DNA of 64,000 bases from Desulfomicrobium orale DSM 12838 (GTDB taxonomy: Bacteria > Desulfobacterota > Desulfovibrionia > Desulfovibrionales > Desulfomicrobiaceae): the NCBI RefSeq assembly GCF_001553625.1, contig NZ_CP014230.1, positions 558,001 to 622,000 of the forward strand, in the 5' to 3' direction. How positions within the stretch are numbered: the stretch's first letter is position 1; every line of letters starts with the position of its first letter. The position numbers and the translations under genes are program-made. Positions 17,666-25,817 of the stretch are shown here, one piece after another. The notes below the pieces were generated by a model. It did no database searches and was not told the origin of the DNA. It saw only the letters and a program-made list of their open reading frames with translations.

Positions 17666-20600
17666 ATGATAAAAGAAAAAATATACACGCTTGGTCAGCT
17701 AGGGAAAAAATTCTTCCAACACATTGCCAACCATGGTATTCGTAGCGCCAGCCTGAAAACGTTATCCTTCGTACAGACACGGTTACGAATAGCCCGCCAT
17801 ATTCCCCGGCCAGAAGGCCTTGATCCCCGTGAATGGGACATCCCCAGAGAAGAACAAAATAGTCTGGCCCCCCCCCTGGCCCAGTCAAACTACTGGCGTA
17901 CTATCTGCCACAATTTCATCCCATCCCGGAAAATGACCGATGGTGGGGAGAAGGATTCACAGAGTGGACCAATGTCACTAAGGCCACTCCCTTATATCCA
18001 GGGCACAATCAGCCCGATCTGCCCGGCCCATTGGGATTTTATGACCTGCGCGTACAAGAAGTCATGCGTCGCCAAGTGGCTATGGCCAAGCATCATGGCA
18101 TCTATGGCTTTTGTTTTCATTATTACTGGTTTTCCGGAAGACGTCTCCTAGAACGGCCTCTGGAGGGCTACCTGAACGATCCGAATTGTGATCTCCCCTT
18201 TTGTCTCAACTGGGCCAATGAAAACTGGTCCAGAAGATGGGATGGCAAAGATCAGGAAATCCTTATCCAGCAAGTACACAGCCCTGAGGACGATCGGAGC
18301 ATCATGCAGGACTTGCTGCGCTACTTCTCCGATCCTCGATATATCCGGCTGGATGGTCGTCCTCTCTTTCTCGTCTATCACGCCAAACTCCTGCCCGACA
18401 TGAAAGCTACTCTGGAGAGATGGCGTCAGTACTGCGAGGAGCTGGGTGAATTACCACCCTACTTTGTCATGGTCCAATCCTTTGACAACTGGGATCCACG
18501 ACAATATGATTTTGACGCTGCGGCCCAGTTTCCTCCACATCTCAGCCACAAACCAGAGGGCTATAAACACACGTCCATTCAAGGAATCAGCTCAGATTTC
18601 ACGGGTACGGTTGTCGCCTACGAAGAAATGTATAAGCAAACCTTGGCTGGTCTGAACGCGCCCTTTCCACTTTTCCCTTGTGTTTGCCCAGGTTGGGACA
18701 ACACTCCCCGCCGCGGAAACAATGCCTTTATCTATGCTGGAGCAACTCCTGCCAAGTATGAGCAATGGCTTGAACAGGCCTGCTCCCATGCACTCAAGAC
18801 TCTGCCCGAGGACCAAGCTTTCGTCTTCATCAACGCCTGGAATGAATGGGCGGAAGGAGCGCACCTCGAACCCAGCCAACGTTATGGATATGCTTTCCTG
18901 AATGCCACGAGCCGTGTTTTGACCTCCACAAGCGCTGCCGGCCGTGCAATACTTGATCCGTCACTCCGCCTACGCCTTCTTGTCGTATCCCATGACGCGG
19001 CCCGAGCCGGGGCCCAAATCCTTCTGTTGGAGCACTTGCGGTGGCTGACTCGTCATGCGGCGGTAGATATATATCTCATCCTCCTGCAAGATGGCCCATT
19101 ACTGTCAGATTTTAAATCCATTTGCCCTGTACTGATTTGTGCTCCAGAGCATATACAAACCAATACAGTCCGAGAATTTTGCGGAAAAATAGACCTTATT
19201 TTGGGCAATACGGCAGTCGTTGCATCCGCCTACGACGTTTTGTCAACGTTTGATGTGCCCATTGTTACCTATGTTCATGAATTGGAGCAATCTCTGCAAA
19301 AATTTGCTGGGCAAGTAACGCTTGAAAAAATGTGTCATCATACCAATCACTATGTGGCCGCATCAGAGTCAATTCGGCGAAATCTAGTGTCTCGACATAA
19401 TATTTCACCTGAAATAGTGCAAACGATTCACGCATCCATCACTCCTCCGTCCATTCACCCATCTCCTCGTCTCCGTGAAGCACAGCGCCAAACTCTGGAA
19501 CTTCCTCAAAATATTCAGATTGTCCTTGGTTGTGGCTCCCGGGACTGGCGTAAGGGAGTTGATATTTTTGTAGAAGTGGCACGGCGGGTTCTGAAAAACC
19601 CAGATTGCCCGCCAACCATCTTCATTTGGATCGGCGGAGGAGACGATCCGTCCATTACCTCCCCCCAGATGCTCGTAAAACGCTACGGTCTGGATACGCA
19701 GGTATTGTTTCTCGGAGAACAGTCCTTTCCGCAACCTTATTTTCAGACAGCCGACATTTTCCTACTTCCTTCCAGAGAAGATCCCTTCCCTTTGGTCTGT
19801 CTGGAAGCAGCGGCCTGTAAGATGCCCATTGTTTGTTTCGATGACGTGGGAGACATGCCTGGATTCGTAAGCCTTGGCGGTGGATTTGTGGTCCCTAGAG
19901 AAAATGTAGAGGCCATGGCCGAGCGGGTGCTTCTCTTATTAATCTCCCCTGACCTTCGAAGCAAACTCGGACAAAAAGCTTTTGATAACTTTCACTCCAT
20001 GCATACCACGGACATTGCCGCTCCCTTCTTGTTGGCTTTGTGCCGTGAGAAAGCAGGTAAGCCAGCTCCGGTCAGCGTTATTGTGCCGAACTACAATTAC
20101 GCCAATTATCTGGAGCGTCGTCTGGCCTCCATTTTTGAGCAAAGCTTCCGGGACATAGAAGTCATTGTCCTTGACGATGCGTCCACTGATCAGAGTCTGG
20201 CACGCATCGCTCGCTGGCAACAGCGTACAAATTTGCAGTTGGTGAAAAATACCAGCAACAGTGGCAATGTTTTTGTTCAATGGCGTAAGGGATTGGAATT
20301 GGCCAAAGGAGAATTTATCTGGATAGCTGAGGCCGACGATGACGCCACTCCATCCTTTTTGGGCGCACTTCTAGCTGCTTGTTCTCGCCCGGGCGTTGTC
20401 ATGGCGTACAGTATACCCCAGGTTATTGATGGAAAAGATCGACTAGTCCGCGATTTTAATTACCGCAAAAACTACCTTACTTATGCCGCTCGGGACCGGT
20501 GGACCCATAACTACGAAATTTCAGGACTGCGAGAAATCAGGGAAGTTCTGGCTATCGCAAACTGCCTGCCCAACGTATCGGCTGTAGTTTTTCGCAAACC

Positions 20601-20883
20601 TGACTCTGCGTTATTTGAAGATTGTCTGGCCTACCGCTGTTCTGGCGACTGGTTTTTTTACTTACGCTTAGCAGCATTGGGACGAGTTGCTTACGTTCAT
20701 GGAGATTTGGCCTTTCATCGTCGCCATGATCAGAGTGTCATTGGAAAAGATCAACAGGCCAAACGCCATATTTTACGACAAGAAATGGAGCAGATTCATC
20801 ATTTAGCACAAAATCTGTTTGGTCCGCTGTCAAAAGAAACTCTTGACCGAATGCAAACCTTTCGTGAATCTTTAGATCAGTAA
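17666..20883 (+). pseudogene. Giant three-domain glycosyltransferase (WbsX-GT4-GT2), frameshifted at a poly-C run
   Basis: The first frame (17666 onward) runs through PEGLDPREWDIPREEQ and loses sense after the C9 tract. The frame then continues one base back as LLAYYLPQFHPIPENDRWWG. One more C (C10) would restore 1,072 residues. Domains: a WbsX-like domain (about 75-425; LPQFHP, WANENWSRRW, WNEWAEGAHLEP), a GT4 domain (about 440-790; GCGSRDWRKGVDIF, PSREDPFPLVCLEAA) and a GT2 domain (about 795-1060; VSVIVPNYNYANYLERRL, IAEADDDATP). The part after the tract could only be made by frameshifting or an internal start (TTG 18031). A phase-variable OFF state or a sequencing indel are the two main readings. 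Confidence 0.8.
17868..17876 (+). repeat. Run of nine C inside the giant glycosyltransferase gene
   Basis: The nine cytosines sit exactly where the reading frame changes. A homopolymer of this length is prone to slipped-strand mispairing, the usual switch of contingency genes. Ten or seven C would put both halves in one frame. Confidence 0.9.
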
Positions 20884-20953
20884 AAACCCTCTCCTATATG
20901 AAAGATTAGAGGAGAAGGTTACTTCATAGATGGAAAAGCAAAAGAGGAAATAT

Positions 20954-21964
20954 ATGAAAAATATAGAGAGGCAGCTCATAGAAAGCATTTCATTCTCTCC
21001 AAAATCCCTTGAATTTCCAGATTCTTGGATTGGACACCTTCCCTTTGCAGCTTTTTTAATAGAAAAATGTCGACCCGAAATTTTTGTTGAGCTTGGAACA
21101 CACTCTGGCAATTCATATTTTTCATTCTGCCAAGCAGTAAAGGAAAACAAAATCCAAACTAAATGCTACGCTATAGACTCGTGGAAAGGAGAAGAACACG
21201 CTGGAATATACGGAGAAGAAATTTTTGAAAAAGTCAATACGCATAATCAAAAGCATTATGCATCTTTTTCAAAATTAATGCGCATGCAGTTTGACGAAGC
21301 AGCTGACTATTTTTCAGACTCTTGTATAGGGCTATTACATATAGATGGATTTCATACATACGATGCTGTTAAACACGATTTTGAAACATGGGAAAAAAAA
21401 CTCACCCCCAATGCATTTATTATTTTTCATGACATCAATGTCCGAGAGCAAAACTTTGGAGTTTGGAAGTTTTGGGAGGAAATGAAGGCTAGATATCCCC
21501 TGAACATTGACTTTCTACACTCCCACGGTCTTGGTGTCGTATTTACAGGAAATGACGAACAAAGCTTTCCATGGATGCACCCACAAACGGAAGAACAAAA
21601 AATTGTCCAGACATTCTTCCAGAATATAGGAGAAAAACAATTTCATGCGTACAACCTATTACGCGAGCAAGAAAAAAACAAATATCTTAAAGATGAGATA
21701 AATAATCTTCATATTCAATTTGAAAATCTCAAAGCAGAGCACAATATATATAAAGCAGAGTATAATATGCGTATTGATACGCTACAGAATGAGCTGACCC
21801 ATAAAGAATCCTTCTTCCGTGAAACAGAGCACAATCTATATGCCGAAATCTCCTTCTTGCAGCAATCTTGCAACGAGTTTACGCAAAGCCGCTCTTGGCG
21901 TATAACCAAGCCTTTACGTATTGTTGGCCAAATAATTCGAAATAAAAAAAAGTTCTTAATTTAA
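20954..21964 (+). CDS. SAM-dependent methyltransferase (Methyltransf_24-like) with coiled-coil tail
   Basis: This 336-residue protein comes from AT-rich DNA (about 37% GC). IFVELGTHSGNSYFSFCQ is the SAM-binding motif, and GLLHIDGFHTYDAVKHDFE and IIFHDINVRE resemble the metal-linked Asp/His region of class I O-methyltransferases of the 24 type. Residues about 230-300 are a coiled coil, and the tail SRSWRITKPLRIVGQIIR is a membrane-binding helix common in glycan enzymes. ATG 20954 is preceded by GAGGAAATAT; an upstream ATG at 20930 is possible. It is the last gene before the IS cluster. Confidence 0.8.
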   Translation: MKNIERQLIESISFSPKSLEFPDSWIGHLPFAAFLIEKCRPEIFVELGTHSGNSYFSFCQAVKENKIQTKCYAIDSWKGEEHAGIYGEEIFEKVNTHNQKHYASFSKLMRMQFDEAADYFSDSCIGLLHIDGFHTYDAVKHDFETWEKKLTPNAFIIFHDINVREQNFGVWKFWEEMKARYPLNIDFLHSHGLGVVFTGNDEQSFPWMHPQTEEQKIVQTFFQNIGEKQFHAYNLLREQEKNKYLKDEINNLHIQFENLKAEHNIYKAEYNMRIDTLQNELTHKESFFRETEHNLYAEISFLQQSCNEFTQSRSWRITKPLRIVGQIIRNKKKFLI

Positions 21965-21973
21965 ACAAGGCGT

Positions 21974-22819
21974 TAGGTCCAGGCCTCATTAATTGAGATA
22001 GAAAATGATGGAAGCCGCGAGGCACAGAGCTGAAAAGAAGGTATGCGCGCAGCGGTCATAACGCATGGCTATTCTCCGCCAGTCCTTGATCCTGCCAAAC
22101 ATGATCTCGATCTTGTGCCGCTGTTTATACAGATCTTTATCGTACGAGCAGGGTCTCTTCCGGCTCCTTCTGGGCGGGATGCAGGGCGTAATGCCTCTGG
22201 CACGCAGGGCATTGCGGAACCAGTCGGCGTCATAGCCACGGTCCGCCAGCAGCTCCCTGGCCTCGGGCAAAGCATCTATGGCATCCATAAGCAGGGCGGC
22301 TCCTTTGTAGTCGCTCACCTGGCCTTCTGTGAGCGTCATGGCCAGGGGCCTGCCGTGGCCGTCGCAAAGGGCATGGAGTTTTAGTTCAGCCCGCCCTTTG
22401 TGCGTCCGATGCAGCGGGAAAGAGCCCTTTTTGAGCAAACTGGCGGCGGTACGATGGGCTTTGAGGTGGGTGGCATCGATCATCAATCGTCCATCTTTTC
22501 CCGCTGTTTTTGCCAATTCGGTAAAAATATTGTTGAAGACGCCCATCCGGCTCCAGCGCAAAAAGCGATTGTACAGCGTTTTATACGGGCCATACTCACG
22601 CGGCGCATCTTTCCATTGCAGGCCATGTTTGATGACATAAATGATTCCGCTGATGACTTTCCGGTCATCGACCCGCGGAATACCATGTGATCGTGGAAAG
22701 AAGGGCTTGATACGTTCGAGTTGTTCGGCAGAAAGGTAGAAAAGTTGGCTCATGACGTCCTCCCTGAGCACAACTAACCAACTTTCCTGATTTTTACAAT
22801 TAATGAGGCCTGAGCCTAG
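21974..22819 (-). mobile_element. IS5-type element, copy A1 (family 'IS-A')
   Basis: Terminal inverted repeats read GGYYCAGGCCTCATTAATT at both ends (left 21976 onward, right ending 22816). The flank is CTAG on the right and TTAG on the left, so the target is CTAG or its TA core. The length is about 845 bp. Two further copies lie at 40484 and 48963, with a fragment at 25671. The right end abuts the left end of a second IS family at 22820. Confidence 0.88.
21989..22753 (-). CDS. IS5-family transposase, single-frame variant
   Basis: This 254-residue DDE transposase cuts and joins the ends of its own element. Candidate catalytic residues are Asp in LMIDATHLKAHR, Asp in LLADRGYDADW and Glu in HKIEIMFGRIKDW. 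Unlike copies B and C, which need a -1 shift at A6G, this copy has five A (T at 22428-22432 on the plus strand) and a second compensating loss, so one frame spans the whole gene. The stretch between the indels is read out of its usual frame (GSFPLHRTHKGRAEL instead of RALSRCIGRTKGGLNS), losing a conserved IS5 motif, so activity is doubtful. Confidence 0.88.
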   Translation of the reverse strand: MSQLFYLSAEQLERIKPFFPRSHGIPRVDDRKVISGIIYVIKHGLQWKDAPREYGPYKTLYNRFLRWSRMGVFNNIFTELAKTAGKDGRLMIDATHLKAHRTAASLLKKGSFPLHRTHKGRAELKLHALCDGHGRPLAMTLTEGQVSDYKGAALLMDAIDALPEARELLADRGYDADWFRNALRARGITPCIPPRRSRKRPCSYDKDLYKQRHKIEIMFGRIKDWRRIAMRYDRCAHTFFSALCLAASIIFYLN

Positions 22820-22843
22820 ATAGTGTCGTCAAACTATGAATAA

Positions 22844-23595
22844 TATGGTAAGGGTCATGCCTAGTCCATGAGTCTCCATTCGACTATAAGGCTAGTCACG
22901 ACAATGAAAAACAAGTATGCGAAGCGTTCAAGAATTTCAGAGGCCAAAGTCCGACAAATAGTGAAGCTGTTTGCCGTGGATTTGAATGCCCTGCAGATAG
23001 CTGAAATAGCCGGGGTAAATCGTAATACCGCGAACCGTTATCTGGCTGCTTTCCGAGAGAGGATTGCCCGGTTCTGCGAGGCGGAGTCTCCTGTTCAAGG
23101 CGAAGTTGAGGTTGATGAAAGCTATTTTGGCGCACGCCGCGTTAAAGGAGTCAGAGGCCGAGGAGCCAAGGGCAAAACCATTGTGTTCGGCTTATTCAAG
23201 CGTGAAGGTCGCGTTTATACCGAAATTGTCCCGGACTGTTCAAAAATCACCCTCCAAGGGATCATCCGGGGCCGCGTGAAACTTGAAAGCATTATTCACT
23301 CTGATGGCTGGCGCGGCTATGATGGTCTCGTAGACCTAGGCTACCAAAAACACTTCCGGGTTGAGCATGGCAACAATGAATTTGCCAATAAAAACTCACA
23401 CATTAACGGCATTGAGAGCTTCTGGGCTTTTGCCAAAACACGACTTGTTCGTTTTAGGGGTTTGCCCAAGCACACTTTTTACTTTCATTTGAAAGAATGT
23501 GAATTTCGCTTTAACCATAGAAACGAAGATAGTTATAAACTTCTGCTCAAAATGCTCAGAGAAAATCCACTCAGCTAGGCATGACCCTATGGTAA
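22844..23595 (+). mobile_element. IS1595-type element with 8-bp target duplication, nested in IS-D1
   Basis: The element spans 22852-23587 (736 bp) with inverted ends GGGTCATGCCTAG and CTAGGCATGACCC. It is flanked by the exact 8-bp duplication TATGGTAA at 22844-22851 and 23588-23595. An 8-bp duplication is the rule for IS1595. It interrupts the left non-coding end of IS-D1. Confidence 0.95.
22904..23578 (+). CDS. IS1595-family transposase (ISXO2-like)
   Basis: This 224-residue transposase starts MKNKYAKRSRISEAKVRQIV at ATG 22904; the frame is open from 22868. The N-terminal part is a helix-turn-helix (LNALQIAEIAGVNRNTANRY). The catalytic core shows EVEVDESYFGARR, SDGWRGYDGLVD and NGIESFWAFAKTRLVRF, the DDE/N-type residues of the ISXO2-like domain. 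The frame is intact and the element has perfect flanks, so it could be active. A C-terminal remnant of a related element lies at about 50660-50779. Confidence 0.92.
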   Translation: MKNKYAKRSRISEAKVRQIVKLFAVDLNALQIAEIAGVNRNTANRYLAAFRERIARFCEAESPVQGEVEVDESYFGARRVKGVRGRGAKGKTIVFGLFKREGRVYTEIVPDCSKITLQGIIRGRVKLESIIHSDGWRGYDGLVDLGYQKHFRVEHGNNEFANKNSHINGIESFWAFAKTRLVRFRGLPKHTFYFHLKECEFRFNHRNEDSYKLLLKMLRENPLS

Positions 23596-24154
23596 TATCT
23601 CTTCATGTCATAACGGGGGGGTATGTACGCACATCGACGACACGATATTTCTGACAGAGTTTGGGAAAACATACAGGCGCATCTCCCCGGCAAAAAGGGG
23701 AGCGTTGGTCGCCCGGCCGGAGACAACAGGCTGTTTATTAACGCGGTGTTCTGGATATTGCGGACGGGAGCGCCATGGCGTGATCTGCCTCCTGACCTTG
23801 GGGACTGGAAAAATACCCATCGCCGGTTTTGCCGTTGGCGTGACCGGGGTGTTTGGGAAAAACTCCTTGAGGTGCTCATGGCTGAGCCTGACTATGAGTG
23901 GCTGATGATTGATGCGAGCCATTGCAAAGTGCATCCCCACGCTGCCGGAGCGGTTGGCGGCAATCAGGCGATGAGCCGTACAAAAGGGGGCTCAACACCA
24001 AAATACATCTGGCCGTGGATGCGCATGGTATGCCGCTCAGAGTTGCTGTCACAGAAGGTACCAGAGCTGATTGCAAGGAAGCGTGTGCATTGATTGACGG
24101 CTTGAGCGCGGAGATGCTTTGGCTGATCGCGGATATGACAGCAATGAACTTATA

Positions 24155-25432
24155 GACAAGTATCATTGCTGTCCGGCTAAGCGATGTAATCTAACAGTTT
24201 GAAGTTATATGAATTATCGAATTTTCGTCGTCTGGGATTCAGGAGTTCATCCAAGGAGGCCTCGCCGAGCAGGTTGAGTTGAATGAGCTGGAAGAGTTGC
24301 TGTACGGAGAGTCCGAGACGGCTGAGGAATTTCTGGTACGCGAGGAGCAGGTAAACCGTCAGGGCCGTGTAAATCTGGATCAGAACCGCATTTTCCGAGT
24401 TGCCGACGAAGGTCTTTATGCGCAAATTTTGTTTGATTTCCTTGAAGAAGAGCTCGATTTGCCAGCGGTCTTTATAGATGTCGGCGATGGTTTTCGCCGA
24501 AAGCCGGAAATGGTTGGTCAAAAATTCGTAGTGTTTCCCGGTTTCCTGGTCACGATAGCCGATACGGCGCAAGCGTAAGGATTTTCCCCGGCTGGAGACT
24601 TCAATGATGTGATCGGAAGTAACGCCGGTCTTGCGATTCACGAGGCGGCGCTCCAGGAGTTTGAAAACGGCGTTGCGCTTGAGCCGGGTCACAAAAAAGA
24701 CACCCTTTGCCCCGAGGATCCGAAACCAGGGATAGCTGATGAAGCCCTTGTCAAAGACCACGATGGAGCCCCTGGGCAACTCCATAGCCTGAGCTATGCG
24801 GCTTTCATGGGTTTTGGCGTCGGTGACGGTTGCGAAAGCCGGGATATGGCCATCGTGATCCAGCAAGGTATGTACTTTGACGCCGCCCTTGGCCTGCCGA
24901 AACGAGGCCCAGGGAAAAAGCGACAGGCAAAGCTTTATGGTGGTGGCGTCCAGACTGAACAATTTGGATTTGAAACGGAATTTGTGCTTCGGGGCTTTTG
25001 CGGCGCACAGGCCGTACATCTCGGCGAACAGATCCTTGAAAAAGCCTACGGGGCGAGAATTGTTCGCGTCAGCAAAGGTCGAGCGGGCCACGTTTTTCAG
25101 TCCCCAGTGATACAGGCGGTTTCCCGCAGCCTCAAGGCAGCGCAGGCCATCGCGCATGGAACGTCTTGCGGCAAGCTGGATGAAGGCCATGACCGTGAAC
25201 TGCTCCTTGAAACCGAATTGACGCGACGAGCGCCCGGTTTTGTGCCGTCTTTCGAGTTTCTGAAAAACATGTCTGGGAATCAGAGATAGCGTCTGGGAGA
25301 ATAGTGTATTATGGTGACTCAAGTCCAGAATCTCCTTGTGTGGCAAGATGTTGTGGTGATTTCTTTTACCACACATCGCTGAGATTTTGGACTCTTTTCT
25401 TATCCCTTAGCCGGACAGCAATGGACAAGTAT
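24155..25432 (-). mobile_element. IS4-type element with 9-bp target duplication, nested in IS-D1
   Basis: The element spans 24164-25423 (1,260 bp) with perfect 18-bp inverted ends CATTGCTGTCCGGCTAAG. The 9-bp direct repeat GACAAGTAT flanks it at 24155-24163 and 25424-25432. Compared with copy D2, the pre-insertion target already carried an extra near-tandem TATAGACAAG, perhaps a scar of an earlier insertion. Confidence 0.95.
24177..25376 (-). CDS. IS4-family transposase
   Basis: This 399-residue DDE transposase is apparently intact. It has an N-terminal DUF4372-like region (VFQKLERRHKTGRSSRQFGF), Asp in LFSLDATTIKL, Asp in IVVFDKGFISYPWF and the IS4 signature Y-x2-R-x3-E-x6-K in YKDRWQIELFFKEIKQNL. 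It fills nearly the whole element. Confidence 0.93.
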   Translation of the reverse strand: MCGKRNHHNILPHKEILDLSHHNTLFSQTLSLIPRHVFQKLERRHKTGRSSRQFGFKEQFTVMAFIQLAARRSMRDGLRCLEAAGNRLYHWGLKNVARSTFADANNSRPVGFFKDLFAEMYGLCAAKAPKHKFRFKSKLFSLDATTIKLCLSLFPWASFRQAKGGVKVHTLLDHDGHIPAFATVTDAKTHESRIAQAMELPRGSIVVFDKGFISYPWFRILGAKGVFFVTRLKRNAVFKLLERRLVNRKTGVTSDHIIEVSSRGKSLRLRRIGYRDQETGKHYEFLTNHFRLSAKTIADIYKDRWQIELFFKEIKQNLRIKTFVGNSENAVLIQIYTALTVYLLLAYQKFLSRLGLSVQQLFQLIQLNLLGEASLDELLNPRRRKFDNSYNFKLLDYIA

Positions 25433-25670
25433 AGACAAGGTTGTTGAGTCCGGCTGCCAGCCCGTCATCCCGCCCAGAAAAAATCGCAGGGAACAGCGCG
25501 ATTATGACAGAGAACTGTACCGTGTACGGCACCTGGTCGAGAACGCCTTTCTTCACCTCAAGAGATGGCGTGGCATCGCCACGCGTTATGCAAAACGAAG
25601 CCTCTCCTTCCTTGCCGCCGTGCAAATCAGGTGTATCTCATTGTGGGCAGAAATAATTTGAAGACACTAC

Positions 25671-25716
25671 CTAACCAACTTTCCTGATTTTTGCAATTAA
25701 TGAGGCCTGAGCCTAG
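25671..25716 (-). mobile_element. Fragment of an IS-A right end
   Basis: Forty-six bases repeat the subterminal and terminal sequence of IS-A1 (CTAACCAACTTTCCTGATTT ... GAGGCCTGAGCCTAG) with one change. It directly follows the right end of IS-D1. The same sequence is also present on the other side of IS-D1 as the intact IS-A1 end, so a second IS-A copy probably existed here and was lost. Confidence 0.85.
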
Positions 25717-25784
25717 GTCAACTTGGATAAGTATTACCCTACAAAAACTATACCCGACCATTTTCAAAAGACTCCATAAGGTCT

Positions 25785-25804
25785 GAAAATCCCACATATG
25801 GGAT
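25785..25804 (-). terminator. Possible terminator after the GspE-like gene
   Basis: On the minus strand a 6-bp stem, ATCCCA/TGGGAT (25789-25804), is followed by TTTT, 14 bases past the stop codon. A second imperfect repeat (AGAC/GTCT) lies next to it. The stem is short. Confidence 0.45.
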
Positions 25805-25817
25805 CATAAGATTTCCA

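Larger units (their letters stand above)
23623..25661 (+). pseudogene. IS-D1 transposase, interrupted by an IS4-type element
   Basis: The first reading frame starts at ATG 23623 (MYAHRRHDISDRVWENIQ) and is intact through LMAEPDYEWLMIDASHCKVH to a A4G5 run at 23982-23990. There a -1 shift would give SRTKGGLNTKIHLAVDAHG, the usual IS5 programmed frameshift layout. The second part is cut by the IS4-type element after ADMTAMNL (about 24155) and resumes at 25433 with the VESGCQPVIPPRKNRREQRD region, ending at 25661. The interruption makes it non-functional. Confidence 0.88.
22820..25670 (+). mobile_element. IS5-type element, copy D1 (family 'IS-D'), carrying two nested IS elements
   Basis: The ends read ATAGTGTCGTCAAACTAT (left) and, inverted, a degenerate GTAGTGTCTTCAAATTAT (right). 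Removing the nested IS1595-type and IS4-type elements with one copy of each target duplication leaves about 840 bp, matching copy D2 at 49812. The left end abuts IS-A1, and the right end abuts a fragment of an IS-A right end. Confidence 0.85.

Noticed and set aside
23615-23621. G7 run just before the IS-D1 transposase start as a phase switch
   Set aside because: It is outside the reading frame and copy D2 has a different sequence there; no frame effect can be shown.
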